A stretch of DNA of 64,000 nucleotides from the NCBI GenBank assembly GCA_963383645.1, contig OY726574.1, forward strand, positions 54,301,477 to 54,365,476, read 5' to 3'. The DNA is from Muscardinus avellanarius (taxonomy: Eukaryota; Chordata; Mammalia; Rodentia; Gliridae). Position numbers and translations under genes: made by a program. A model generated the notes under the pieces. It saw nothing but the letters and a program-made list of their open reading frames with translations. It searched no databases and was not told where the DNA came from. Below are positions 44,829 through 54,620 of the stretch, piece by piece. Numbering within the stretch: position 1 is the first letter of the stretch; the number at the start of each line of letters is the position of its first letter.

Positions 44829-46464
44829 AGTTATTTTTCCAGTTAAGGCTGGTGTTGGGGGCTCAGAAGCCAGGATCGGAGCCTGCCGAAGGGTGAGACC
44901 GATGCTAGGGCCAGCAAGGCCAGGATTGGAGCCTGCTGAGGGGTAAGGCCAGTGCTGAGGCTAGTAAGACCGGAATCAGGGCCTATTGTGAGGCAAGGCT
45001 GGTGCTGGGGTCTCTGAAACCAGGATTGGAGCCTGTCGAGGGGTGAGTCTGGAGCCAGGGCTAGCGTGGCCGGGATCAGAGCCTGCTGTGAGGCAAGGCT
45101 GGTGCTGGGGCCTCCGAGCCAGGATTGGAGCCTGCCAAAGGATTAGGCCGTTGCCGGGGTCAGTGAGACCGGGACCAGAGCCTGCCATGAGGCAAGGCCA
45201 GTGCTGGGGCTTCTGAGGCCAGGATCGAAGCCTGCTGAGGGGTGAGGCCGGTGCCAGGGCCAGCAAGGCTGGGATCGGAGCCTGCCATGAGGCAAGGCTG
45301 GGATCAGAGCCTGCCGTGAGGCAAGGCCAGTGCTGGGGCCTCCAAAACTGGGATTGGAGCTTGCCAAGGAGTTAGGTTGGTGCTGGGGTCAGCAAGACTG
45401 GGACTGGAGCCTGCTGTGAGGCAAGGCCAGTGCGGGGGCCTCCGAGGCCGGGATTGGAGCCTGCCGAGGGGTTAGGCTGGTGCCGGGGTTAGCGGGACTG
45501 GGATTGGAGCCTGCTGTGAGGCAAGGCCGGTTCTGGGGCCTCCAAGGCAAGGATTGGAGCCTGCCGAGGGGTGAGGCCAGTGCCGGGGCCAGTGAGACCA
45601 GGATCAGAGCCTGCCATGAGGCAAGGCCAGTGCGGGGGGCCTCCGAGGCCGGGATCGGAGCCTGCCAAGGGGTTAGGCTGGTACCAGGGCCAGCAAAGTC
45701 GGGATCGAAGCCTGCCATGAGGCAAGGCTGGTGCTGGGACCTTTGAGGTTGGGACTGGAGCCTGCTGAGGGGTTAGGCCAGAGATGAGGCCAGCAAGGCC
45801 GGGACCGGAGCCTGCCGTGAGGCAAGGCTGGTGCTGGGGCCTCTGAAGTCGGGATCAGAGCCTGCCAAGGGGTGAGGCTGGAGCTGGAGTCAGTGAGGCT
45901 GGGATTGAGGCCTGCCATGAAGCAAGGCCGGTGCTTGAGCCAGTGAGGCTGGGATCAGAGTCTGCAGGGGCCTCATGCCGGTGCCAGGGCCTTCAGGAGC
46001 AGGATCCAAACTTGCAACATACATAGAGAAACATACAGAAAATAGAAAATCAGATGCTTTCCCTAATATGCAAAAACTAGAAAGAAATGGGTAATGGGAG
46101 GAGATCTAGTTGAAGAAAGGGCCCAATGGAGGAGCAATTAAGGTGACCAGTCAGAGGGATAGGATGGGGGAAGATGGAATTTCTTCAAAACTCATGATAT
46201 ACATAAACAAATGAATCAATGTTAATCACCAAATCAAGCATGGGATCAAGGAAGGGGGAGGGAATGGGATGGGGAGGGGATAGGGGCTAACTGGATGATG
46301 TGTTCCTGTATACCCTCACAAGTCATGATTCTATTGTGATGTTTGACTACAATGCACCAATAAAATATATATATATATACACACACACACATATATATAC
46401 ATATATATACATATATATACATATATACACATATACATATACATATATATAGTTATTTTTCCAG
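44829..46464 (+). mobile_element. Composite retrotransposon: 50-bp VNTR plus L1-like 3' end, flanked by a 14-bp TSD
   Basis: AGTTATTTTTCCAG occurs at 44829-44842 and again at 46451-46464, a clean target-site duplication. Between them are a GC-rich minisatellite (about 44,843-45,985), a roughly 200-bp stretch I do not recognise, and a purine/G-rich L1-type 3' end with the terminal motif GACTACAATGCACCAATAAA (46345-46364). A (TA)n/(TATACA)n tail closes the element. No ORF1/ORF2 coding is seen, so it is non-autonomous. The architecture recalls primate SVA/LAVA (VNTR + 3' module + tail), but the parts are different. Confidence 0.8.
44843..45985 (+). repeat. 50-bp minisatellite, about 23 units, dimeric higher-order pattern
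   Basis: The anchor motif GCCTGCC (or close variant) recurs at 44881, 44931, 44981, 45031, 45081, 45130, 45180, 45230, 45280, 45309, 45359, 45409, 45459, 45509, 45559, 45609, 45660, 45710, 45760, 45810, 45860, 45910 and 45960. Spacing is 49-51 bp except one 29-bp truncated unit. For much of the array a GAGGGGT-type unit alternates with a GTGAGGCAAGG-type unit, giving a 100-bp higher-order period. Open frames here are repeat artefacts. Confidence 0.92.
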
Positions 46465-46677
46465 CATTTGGGAGGCTGAGACAGAAGGATAGCAGGTTCC
46501 TTTGTAACTCAGTGAAACCCTGTTTCAAAATAAAAAATAAAAGCTGGATGTGATGGTGCACACTTGCAATCCCAGCATTTGGGAGGCTGAGACGGGAGGA
46601 TCTCGGTTCGTGGCCAGCCTCAGCTACTTAGGCCCTCTGCAACTTAGTGAGACCCTGTTTCAAAATAAAGAATGCAG

Positions 46678-46860
46678 CCAGGCGTGGTGGCGCACGCTTG
46701 TAATCCCCGTGCTTGGGAGGCAGAGACAGGAGGATTGCGCAGGTTCGAAGCCAGCCGCGTGCGATGGCTTAGGAGACCCTGTTTCCAAATAAAAATGTAA
46801 AAATAGGTCTGGGAGTGTAGCCCGGAGGTAGAAGGGCTTCCAGGAACCCCAGTACCACCA
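46678..46860 (+). mobile_element. B1-dID SINE, type 2 exemplar
   Basis: Left monomer has ...AATCCCCGTGCTTGGGAGGC and GCGCAGGTTCGAAGCCAGC. Linker is CCCTGTTTCCAAATAAAAAT. Right monomer has GTCTGGGAGTGTAGCCCGG and then GGGCTTCCAGGAACCCCAGT instead of the GGGTTCCATCCCC box. A distinct subfamily found many times in the window (for example 33482-33640, 62640-62825 on -). Confidence 0.85.
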
Positions 46861-48156
46861 TAAAATAAAATAAAATAAAAATAGGTGTCTGGGAGGGTAG
46901 CCCGGAGGTAGAAGGGCTTCCAGGAACCCCAGTACCACCAAAACAAACAAACAAACAAACAAACAAATAAATAAATAAATAAATAAAAATAAAGAATGCA
47001 AAATAGGGCTGGAGGTGTAGCTCGGAGGTCTAATGCCCCTGGGTTCCATCTCCAGACCCCCCCCTCAATAAAAGACAAAGAATAAAAAGTAGGGCTGGGG
47101 GCAGTTCAGATGTAGAATGCCCCTGGGTTCCATCCCCAGTACCACACACACAAAAAATTATATATATTTTGCTACTGGGGATGGAACCCAGGGGCATTCT
47201 GCCTCTGAGCTAAACCCTCAGCCCTATTTTATTTATTTTGAATCAGGATATTGCTAAGGTGCGGAGGTGCTCACAAGATTGCTAAGGCTGGCCACAAACC
47301 TGAGATCTCTCCTGTCTCAGCCTCCCAAATACTGGGATTACAAGCGTGGGCCACCAAGCCTGGCTAGGGCAGGACCTTTGATTCCTTTTGTATCCACAGT
47401 GTCTATATTGAGTATCCTGGACTAACAATGTACTAGCTGAATAAAATGAAAAAAAACCATACAATGTGCTGTTACTTAATAGGAAGGGGTGGGTCTAGGA
47501 GTAGGCGTTCTGGCTATCTGAAGGAATTAGCCTTAAATGGAGACTTGAAAGTTGGATAGGAGTTCTGTTGGCCAGATGAGGAGGGGACATTCTTAGCAAT
47601 AGGCAGTTCACAGTTAATCACTAACAACCCTTTTGACATTTGGCCATATTTTCAGGTCTTATTTATTTATTTATTTTCCCCTTAGTTTGGTGACTTTTTT
47701 TTTTTTTTTTGTGGTACTGGGGATGGAACCCTTCTACCTCTGGACTATACTCCCAGACCTATTTTATATTTTTTATTTGGAAACAGGGTCTCTTAAGCCC
47801 GTGAGGCTAGCTTCAAACCTGTGCGATCCTCCTGTCTCCACCTCCCAAGCGCCGGGATTACAAGCACGCGCCACCACACCCGGCCTACAGGTCTTATTTA
47901 TTAACACGCAGGTTGAGCTCTTGCCAATACACTCATTATTAAAGAAGTTCACCTTAAGCCGGGTGTGGTGGTGAACGCTGGTAATCCCAGCATTCAGGAG
48001 GGTGAGACTGGAGGATCGCGGTTCCCGGACAGCCTCAGCTACTCAGTGAGGCCCTCTGCAACTCAAGTGAGACCGGTTTCAAAATAAAGAATAAAAAGCA
48101 GGGCAGGGGGTGTAGCTCAGAAGTCGAATGCCCCTGGGTTCCATCCTCAGACCCGC

Positions 48157-48187
<31 letters not shown>

Positions 48188-48538
48188 CACCTTAAGTAGA
48201 AGATTCTAATCATTAAACGCACGCAGCGAGGCCGGGCTCGTTGCTCTAGCCGCCGCTCTCCCTGACGTGTAGAGGGGCAGCGCTGCACATTTCCCCGCAT
48301 GCGCCCTTGGTTGTTAGCGTGGTTCCATGGCCTCACTGGGCTCCCGTGTGTTTTATATTTAGGTCGGCAGGTCCCCAGAGGCTGGGAAGTTAGCTGTGCA
48401 GAGGAAGAGGACGTGGGGTGGTGAAGACAAACTCCATCTAGAGGCCCTCGGTCATGGATAGGATGAGTAAGCTTAAAGCTTATGTTGTTTTACACTTCTC
48501 ATAGCATCAAATGATGCTTGAGTACTGACTAGTCCTGC

Positions 48539-48589
<51 letters not shown>

Positions 48590-50577
48590 AAAGGAATATA
48601 CATGTGATTATTATTATTATTATTACACGGGATTAGTTATTAAAGGCACCACACTGGCACCACCAGCACAGTTTCTCCGCCTGTTAACTGCAGAAAGGGG
48701 CAGCAAAGATTTTCTCCCCCCCCACACAGATAATCTGTGCCCCACCACCCAAAAAAGAGCCAGGCGTGGTGGCACACGCCTGTAATCCCAGCACTTGGGA
48801 GGCTGAGGCAGGAGGATCGCGGTTCTCGGCCAGCCTCAGCTACTACTTAGTGAGGCCCTCTGCAACTCAGTGAGACCCTATTTCAAAATAAAGAATAAAA
48901 AATAGGGCAGGGGGTGTAGCTCAGAGGTAGAATGCCCTGGGTTCCATTCCTGGTACTGAAAAACAAAAAAAAGTTCCCCTGTCCTGGGGGTTGAATCCAG
49001 GGGTCTATCACTGAGCTACATCTCCAGTGCTGTTTTTTCTTCTTTCCTGAAGTACTGGGATGGAACCCAGGGGTGTTTTACCTTAGAACTATACTCCCCT
49101 GCCCTATTTTTTATTCTTATTTTGAAACAAGGTCTCACTAAGTAGCCGAGGCTGTCTGCAAACTGTGATCTTCCTGTCTCAGCCTCCCAAGTACTGTGAT
49201 TACAAACGTGTGCCACCACGCCCAGCCCAGTGCTTTATTTTTTATGTTTTATTTTGAGACAGGTCTCACCAAGCTGCCTAGGCCAGCCTCAGATTTGCAA
49301 TATTCCTGCTTTAGCCTACCAAGGAGAGTCACGGGCCACCATGCCAGGCCTATGCAGTATATGCTGTTTATTTACTTTGGGTACTGGAGATTGAATCCAG
49401 TGCTGCTTTACCTCTGAGCTACGCCCCCATCCCTTATTTTTATTTATTATTTTGGTAGTACTGGGGTTCCTGGAAACTGGAAATCCTTCTACCTCCGGGC
49501 TACACTGCACTCCCAGACACCTATTTTTTATATTTTTATTTGGAAACAGGGTCTCTTAAGCCAGCTCGGCTGGCTTTGAACCTGCATGATCCTCCTGTCT
49601 TTGCCTCCCAAACCGGGGAATAAAAGCATGCTCCACCACGCTCGGCTCCTTTTTATTTTGAAACAGTCTCCCTAAGTTGATGAGGTTCTTGTTAAATTGC
49701 TAAGTATAGCCTCCAATCTGCAATCTTCCTGTTTCAGCCTCCCAGGTACAGGGGAATAAAGGCATGCTCCACCACACCTGCCCTATGAAATATGGTTTTT
49801 TTTTTTTTTTTGTGGTACTGGAGGTTGAGCCTAGAGGCATTCTACCTCTGATCTACATCCCCAGCCCAACTTTATATTTATTTTAAAACAGGATCTCACT
49901 AGGTTGATGAGAATCTCACTGCTTGCTGAGGCTGTCCTTGAATTTGCAATCCTCCTGTCTCATCCTCCAAGTACTGGGATTACAAGTGTGTGCCATCACC
50001 CTCTGGCTGCAATATTTTTTTTGCAGTACTGGGAGTTGAACCCAGGGGCATTCTACCTCTGAGTTACCCCCCCCTCCGCCCCCAGCCCTATTTTTTTTTC
50101 TTTATTTTGAAACAGGGTCTCACTGAGTTGCAAAGGGCCTCACTAATTAGCTGAGGCTGCCGCAAACTGTGATCCTCCTGTTTCAGTCTCCCAAATGTTG
50201 GTATTACAAGTGAGTGCCATCATGCCCGGCCCTCCTATTCATCCCCCACCTCTCTCTTTCTGTACTGGCGATGGAACCCAGGGGCATTTTACCTCTGACC
50301 TACACCCCCAACCCTATTTTTTATTCTTTATTTGGGAATAGGGGCTCGCTAAGTTGTGGAAGGTCTCACGAAGTAGCTGAGGCTAGCTGCTAATCTCGAT
50401 CCTTCCATCTCAGCCTCCCAAGTACTGGGATTACATGTGTGCGCCACCACGCCCGGCTTGCGATGTTTTAAAAAATGTAGTTTATAGAAAAACATGACCA
50501 GACAATTGGAAAACAGGCAATAAAACTATCCAGAGATTGTTATTCTAATCACACCACATATAATCTCTTTTAACTCT

Positions 50578-50750
50578 TTACTGTGGAATAAATGTAAAAA
50601 GTTATGTGTTACATACTATGTGCAATGCACTCTTCTAAAGATATTCTTTACATAACCTAACCTAATCTACAAAACAACCTTGCAACATATCTCCATTTTA
50701 TCGATAAACCAAGGCTCCGTGGTCATTCAGTCGGGATTCAGTACCGGTTT
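50578..50750 (-). mobile_element. MIR SINE, minus strand
   Basis: TACTATGTGCAATGCACTCT ... CTACAAAACAACCTTGCAAC ... TCCATTTTATCGATAAACCA ... CGGGATTCAGTACC is the reverse complement of the MIR 3' half and core. Confidence 0.75.
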
Positions 50751-51452
50751 GATTATGTATTCGCAACCACAGTACTCAGTAGTCTCAGTCCCCTCCGGAA
50801 GTAGGGCAGAGAGCAAGGCCTCTCAGCTCCCTGCTGGGTATATTAACAGTAAGGAAAAAACAAAAATAAACAACAAAAAGCCGGTCGGAGTGGTGGCGCA
50901 CACTTGTAATCCCAGTACTTGGGAGGCTGAGCCCCAGGATCGCTGATTCAAGGACATTCCCAGCCATATAACGAACTTTCAGTAACCTAGCGACCCTGAA
51001 CAAGAAATAAAAAGGGTTAGGGGTGTAGTTCAGAAGTGGAATGCCCCTGGATTCAATTCCCCAATACAAAACAAAAAACAAAACAAAATAAACCCTGGTT
51101 TCATTGATCCACTGTTTATTTTTTGCAGTACTGAGGATGGAACCCAGGGGCATTCTAACATTCTACCTCTGAGCTACACTCCCAGCCCTATTTTATTTAT
51201 TTATTTATTTATTTATTTTTGCGGTACTGGGGATGGAACCCAGGGGCACTTCAGAGCGACACCCCCGGCCCTGTTTTTTATTCTTTATTTTGAAACAGCA
51301 TCTGAGTTGTGAAGGGCCTAAGTAGCTGAGGCTGCCTTCTAACCATGATCCTCGTTTCAGCCTCCCGAATGCTGGCATTACAAGCGTTTGTAATCCCATA
51401 CCCGGCTAGAGCAAAAGAAGACGGAAAAATCACTTTAAAAAAGTCAGCTAGC

Positions 51453-51675
51453 AGCCGGGCGTGGTGGCGCACGCTTGTAATCCCAGCATTCGGGAGGCTG
51501 AGACCGAGGACCGCGATTCACGGCCAGCCTCAGCTATTTAGCGAGGCCCTCTGCAACTCAGTGAGAACCGGTTTCAAAACAAAGAATAAAAAATAGGGCA
51601 GGGGGTGTAGCTCGGAGGTCGAATGGCCCTGGGTTCCATCCCCAGACCCGCAAAAAAAAAGAAAAAAAAAAAAAA
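51453..51675 (+). mobile_element. B1-dID SINE, type 1 exemplar (young)
   Basis: Near-complete copy: 7SL-type left monomer GCCGGGCGTGGTGGCGCACG..., linker ending CAAAGAATAAAAAATA, tRNA-type right monomer GGGCAGGGGGTGTAGCTCGG ... GGGTTCCATCCCC, then a tail of A with one G. It directly borders the USP14 CpG island. Left monomer boxes A/B resemble RNA polymerase III promoter elements. Confidence 0.9.
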
Positions 51676-51825
51676 GGCCAGCTAGCGGGAAGGTAGGTCC
51701 CCACTCCAAGCGCCAACAGACTCGGGAGCGGGTCACTAGCACGAGGCCAACAGCGGCGGCCCGCGGGGTGGGGCGGCCATTGCGCACGCGCCGCTCCTCC
51801 GGCCAGCCCTCGCCCCGCCCTCGCC

Positions 51826-52190
51826 GCGCACCAGGCCCCGCCTCGCGCCCCGCCCACCACCAGGCCCCGCCCCCGCCGCGCGCCAGACCTCGCCCCCGCC
51901 GCGCGCCAGACCTCGCCCCCGCCGCGCGCCAGGCCCCGCCTCGCGCCCCGCCCACCACCAGCCCCCGCCCCCGCCGCGCGCCAGACCTCGCCCCCGCCGC
52001 GCGCCAGGCCCCGCCTCGCGCCCCGCCCCACCACCAGGCCCCGCCCCCGCCGCGCGCCAGACCTCGCCCCCGCCGCGCGCCAGGCCCCGCCCTCGCCCCG
52101 CCCCACCACCAGGTCCCGCCCCCGCCGCGCGCCAGGCCCCGCCTCTCGCCCCGCCCCGCCGTCAGGCCCCGCCCCGCCCTCCGCGCCGCG
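51826..52190 (+). repeat. GC-rich minisatellite upstream of USP14
   Basis: Higher-order tandem array. The start motif CACCACCAGG (or a close variant) recurs at 51855, 51953, 52029 and 52104 (spacings 98, 76 and 75 bp). Each block contains one to three 23-bp subunits of the type CGCCCCCGCCGCGCGCCAGA. The 98-bp block has exactly one extra 23-bp subunit. It is dense in CpG and in Sp1-like boxes. Confidence 0.85.
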
Positions 52191-52228
52191 CGTCCTCCCT
52201 GCAGTCGGTCTGTGGGCGAACTGCGTGC

Positions 52229-52239
52229 TGCTGCGTCAT
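52229..52239 (-). promoter_or_regulatory. ARE / CNC-sMaf consensus match in USP14 promoter
   Basis: On the minus strand the bases read ATGACGCAGCA, a full match to RTGAYnnnGCR, the antioxidant response element bound by NRF1/NRF2-sMaf. It lies about 170 bp upstream of the ATG. NRF1 (NFE2L1) is known to drive proteasome genes through such sites; its use here is inference. Confidence 0.45.
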
Positions 52240-52405
52240 CGCCAGTGGCCGATTTGAATGAGACTCGTCGCACCGGAGCCGCCACCGCCGTCGCACCTCC
52301 GCCTCGGCCGCCGCCGCCGCCACCGCCGGCTTCTCGCGGTCCTTTTCCCTTCGCCGCCCTTGCCAGGCCCATCCTCCCGCGCCGCCAGCTCCTCGGCCCC
52401 GCGCC

Positions 52406-52421
52406 ATGCCGCTGTACTCCG
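52406..52421 (+). CDS. USP14: USP14 coding exon 1 (residues 1-5)
   Basis: ATG CCG CTG TAC TCC G, then donor gtgagc at 52422. The sequence gcgcc before ATG gives a purine at -3. The coding part is only 16 bases. The 5' UTR extends upstream, roughly to 52,240, but the transcription start cannot be fixed from sequence. Confidence 0.94.
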
Positions 52422-53410
52422 GTGAGCCCCCGAGCCTGCGCGGGCGCCGCGGCGCTAGGCCTCCGCCTGGGCCTGGCCCGCAGAGGCGGCGCCGGCGCGG
52501 GGAGGGCCCGCGTGGGGAGCCGCGCCGCCGCCCGCGCCCTCCTCGGCCCTCCGCCCGCAGCCCGGCGCTCCCGGGGCCCGGCGGGTGGGGTGGGAGCGGG
52601 GTGCGGCGGGGAGGCAGCTGGAGTCGTGACTCTGCAGAACAGGTCCTGTCCCTGTCCCAGTGTCCGGGGAGAGGTGAGGTGCGCCCCGGGGCGCCGCGGC
52701 CTCGCGGGCGAGGTGCTGCCGAGCCCCCGGGCGTCTTGATGGCCGCGTGGGAGGAAGTGGGCGAGGAGGGGGGCCGGGGCCGGCTCTCAGCTCCGACCTC
52801 GGCCTGCCGGGCCTCGCCGCTGCTGTCGCCGGCCACGCTGCTGCCTTGGGCCCCGCCGCCCGCTTCCTACCGATTTCAGTTCTGTCCCGAGGCAGATTGC
52901 ACGCCTGACTTTTTGCCGCCTCGTTTTCATTTTATCACACATCGAATTCTCGAATGCTTCTGAATCTGAAGCATACTGTTAACTTTGAGGGAGACGAATT
53001 ATCAGCTGGCCTTTGGAAATTTTTGCGGTACTGGGGGCATTCTACCTCCGAGCTACACCCTCAGCCCAATTTTTTTATTCTTTATCTTTGAAACTGGGCC
53101 GCGATCCTCCTGTCTCAGCCTCCCAAATGCTGGGACTACAACCGTGCGCCACCGCCCGGCTCAGCTGGCCTTTTTGATTGGCCTTTGACAGGGATCATTT
53201 GCTTGATAACTGTCCAAGTTATCGGGCAGGGATCACTTTTTCACCTAGTTAAGGGAGCTAGTTATTTTCCATTCTTATTCAAAATGGCACCTAAAATGTA
53301 AACAGTGGCCCCCAGTTGACTATTACAGATTCTACTCTGTCACAATTCCTTTAAACATTCACATTTTTAAAGAATGTAGGGATCAAGCGTAATATTAATC
53401 TCAAGGTAAA

Positions 53411-53455
<45 letters not shown>

Positions 53456-53615
53456 GTGCCTGGGATTGAGCTAAGGGGTATTCTACCTCTGATCTACACT
53501 CCCAGCCCTATTTTATTTTATTTTTATTTTTGAATTTTTTTCTTCAGTACTGGGGATGGAACCCAGGGGCATTCTACTCCGAGCTACACCACCCGTCCTA
53601 TTTTTTAGTCTTTTT

Positions 53616-53646
<31 letters not shown>

Positions 53647-54577
53647 TTGCGGCACTGGGGATGGAACCCAGGGGCATTCTACCTCTGAGCTACACCCCTA
53701 GCCCTATTTTTTTATTCTTTATTTTGAAACCGGGTCTCACTGAGTTGCAAAGGGCCTCACTAAGTAGCTGAGGCTGTCTGTGAACCGAGATCCTCCCATC
53801 TCAGCCTCCCAAATGCTGGTATTACAAGCATGGGCTTAGTCTTTTTATTTTTGAAACAGGGTCTCACTGAGTTGCAAAGGGCCTTGCTAAGTAGCTGAGG
53901 CTGTCCAGGAACCTCCATCATCTGGTCGCCGCTTCCTGAATGCTGGGATGACAAGTGTGACACCATACCCGGCTTATTTTTAGTTTTGAAATAGAATTTT
54001 TTTCAAGTTGCTGAGTCTGGCCTCGAATCACAGTCCTCTTGTCTTAGGCTCCAAAGTATTGATATTACAGACATGTGTCACTTTGCCCTGCTTCAAGGTG
54101 AGTTTTTTTTTTTTTAGTACTGTGGATTGAACCCAGGGGTTTTCTACCTCTGAGCTACTCCCCTAGCCCTATTTATTTTTATTTTAAAATATGATCTAAC
54201 TAGTTGCTGAGGCTGGCCTGGAACCTGTGATCCTTCTTTCTTAGTCTTCCAAGTACTGGGATTTTAAACATGTGCCAGTATGCCCAGCTAAAGTGAATTT
54301 ATGATGGTCTAGAACCTTGAATCCCATGTTTTAATAATGATCACCCAGCCAAGTTCAGAAGCCCAGAAACTAGCAGTAGAATGATTCTTGTTTTTTTCTC
54401 TTTTTTTTCTTTCTGATAGAGGAATTCTACCTTTTAGCTACACCCCTAGCCCTAATTTAACTATTATTTTGAAATGGTCTTGCTAAATTGCTGAGGCTGT
54501 CCTTAAACTTAACCCTCCTGTTTCAATCTCCTGAGTATTGGGATTACAAGGATACACAATCAAACCCAGCTGGTTCT

Positions 54578-54620
<43 letters not shown>

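Larger units (their letters stand above)
46464..51690. repeat. Intergenic region, distal 5.2 kb up to the USP14 island
   Basis: + SINEs at 46464-46550 (truncated), 46543-46675, 46678-46860 (then an extra tRNA half to about 46,940), 46995-47155, 47955-48180, 48760-48960, 50880-51070 and 51453-51675. Minus copies at 47170-47370, 47700-47885, 49045-49230, 49235-49350, 49455-49650, 49650-49790, 49810-50010, 50020-50230, 50255-50460 and 51215-51405. (AAAC)n/(AAAT)n 46940-46988 and (CA)n 48541-48588. 47,380-47,690 and 48,185-48,540 look unique. No gene recognised. Confidence 0.75.
51690..52880 (+). promoter_or_regulatory. USP14: CpG island / USP14 promoter
   Basis: About 1.2 kb of very G+C- and CpG-rich sequence spanning the upstream minisatellite, the 5' UTR, exon 1 and the start of intron 1. 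It has many CCGCCC/CCCCGCC (Sp1-type) boxes and no TATA box near the start codon. This is typical of a broad housekeeping promoter. It is bounded upstream by a SINE (51453-51675) and the first SINE downstream is at about 53,020. Confidence 0.88.

Noticed and set aside
44976..45918. Several overlapping open frames of 75-110 codons with repeated Leu/Pro/Ser blocks
   Set aside because: Artefact of the 50-bp minisatellite; frames shift between units (50 is not a multiple of 3) and occur on both strands.
44876..45965. CRISPR array
   Set aside because: Units are contiguous 50-bp repeats with no unique spacers, in a mammalian genome.
46678..51675. Primate Alu identity for the abundant GCCGGGCGTGGTGG repeat
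   Set aside because: Only the 7SL-derived head resembles Alu. The second half is tRNA-derived (GTAGCTCGG...GGTTCCATCCCC), unlike Alu's second 7SL arm, so the host is not a primate.
51530..52836. Long open frames (up to about 320 codons) on both strands of the CpG island
   Set aside because: They run through the GC minisatellite and contain only Ala/Arg/Gly/Pro-rich low-complexity sequence. High GC removes stop codons. Only the 16-base USP14 exon 1 is coding there.
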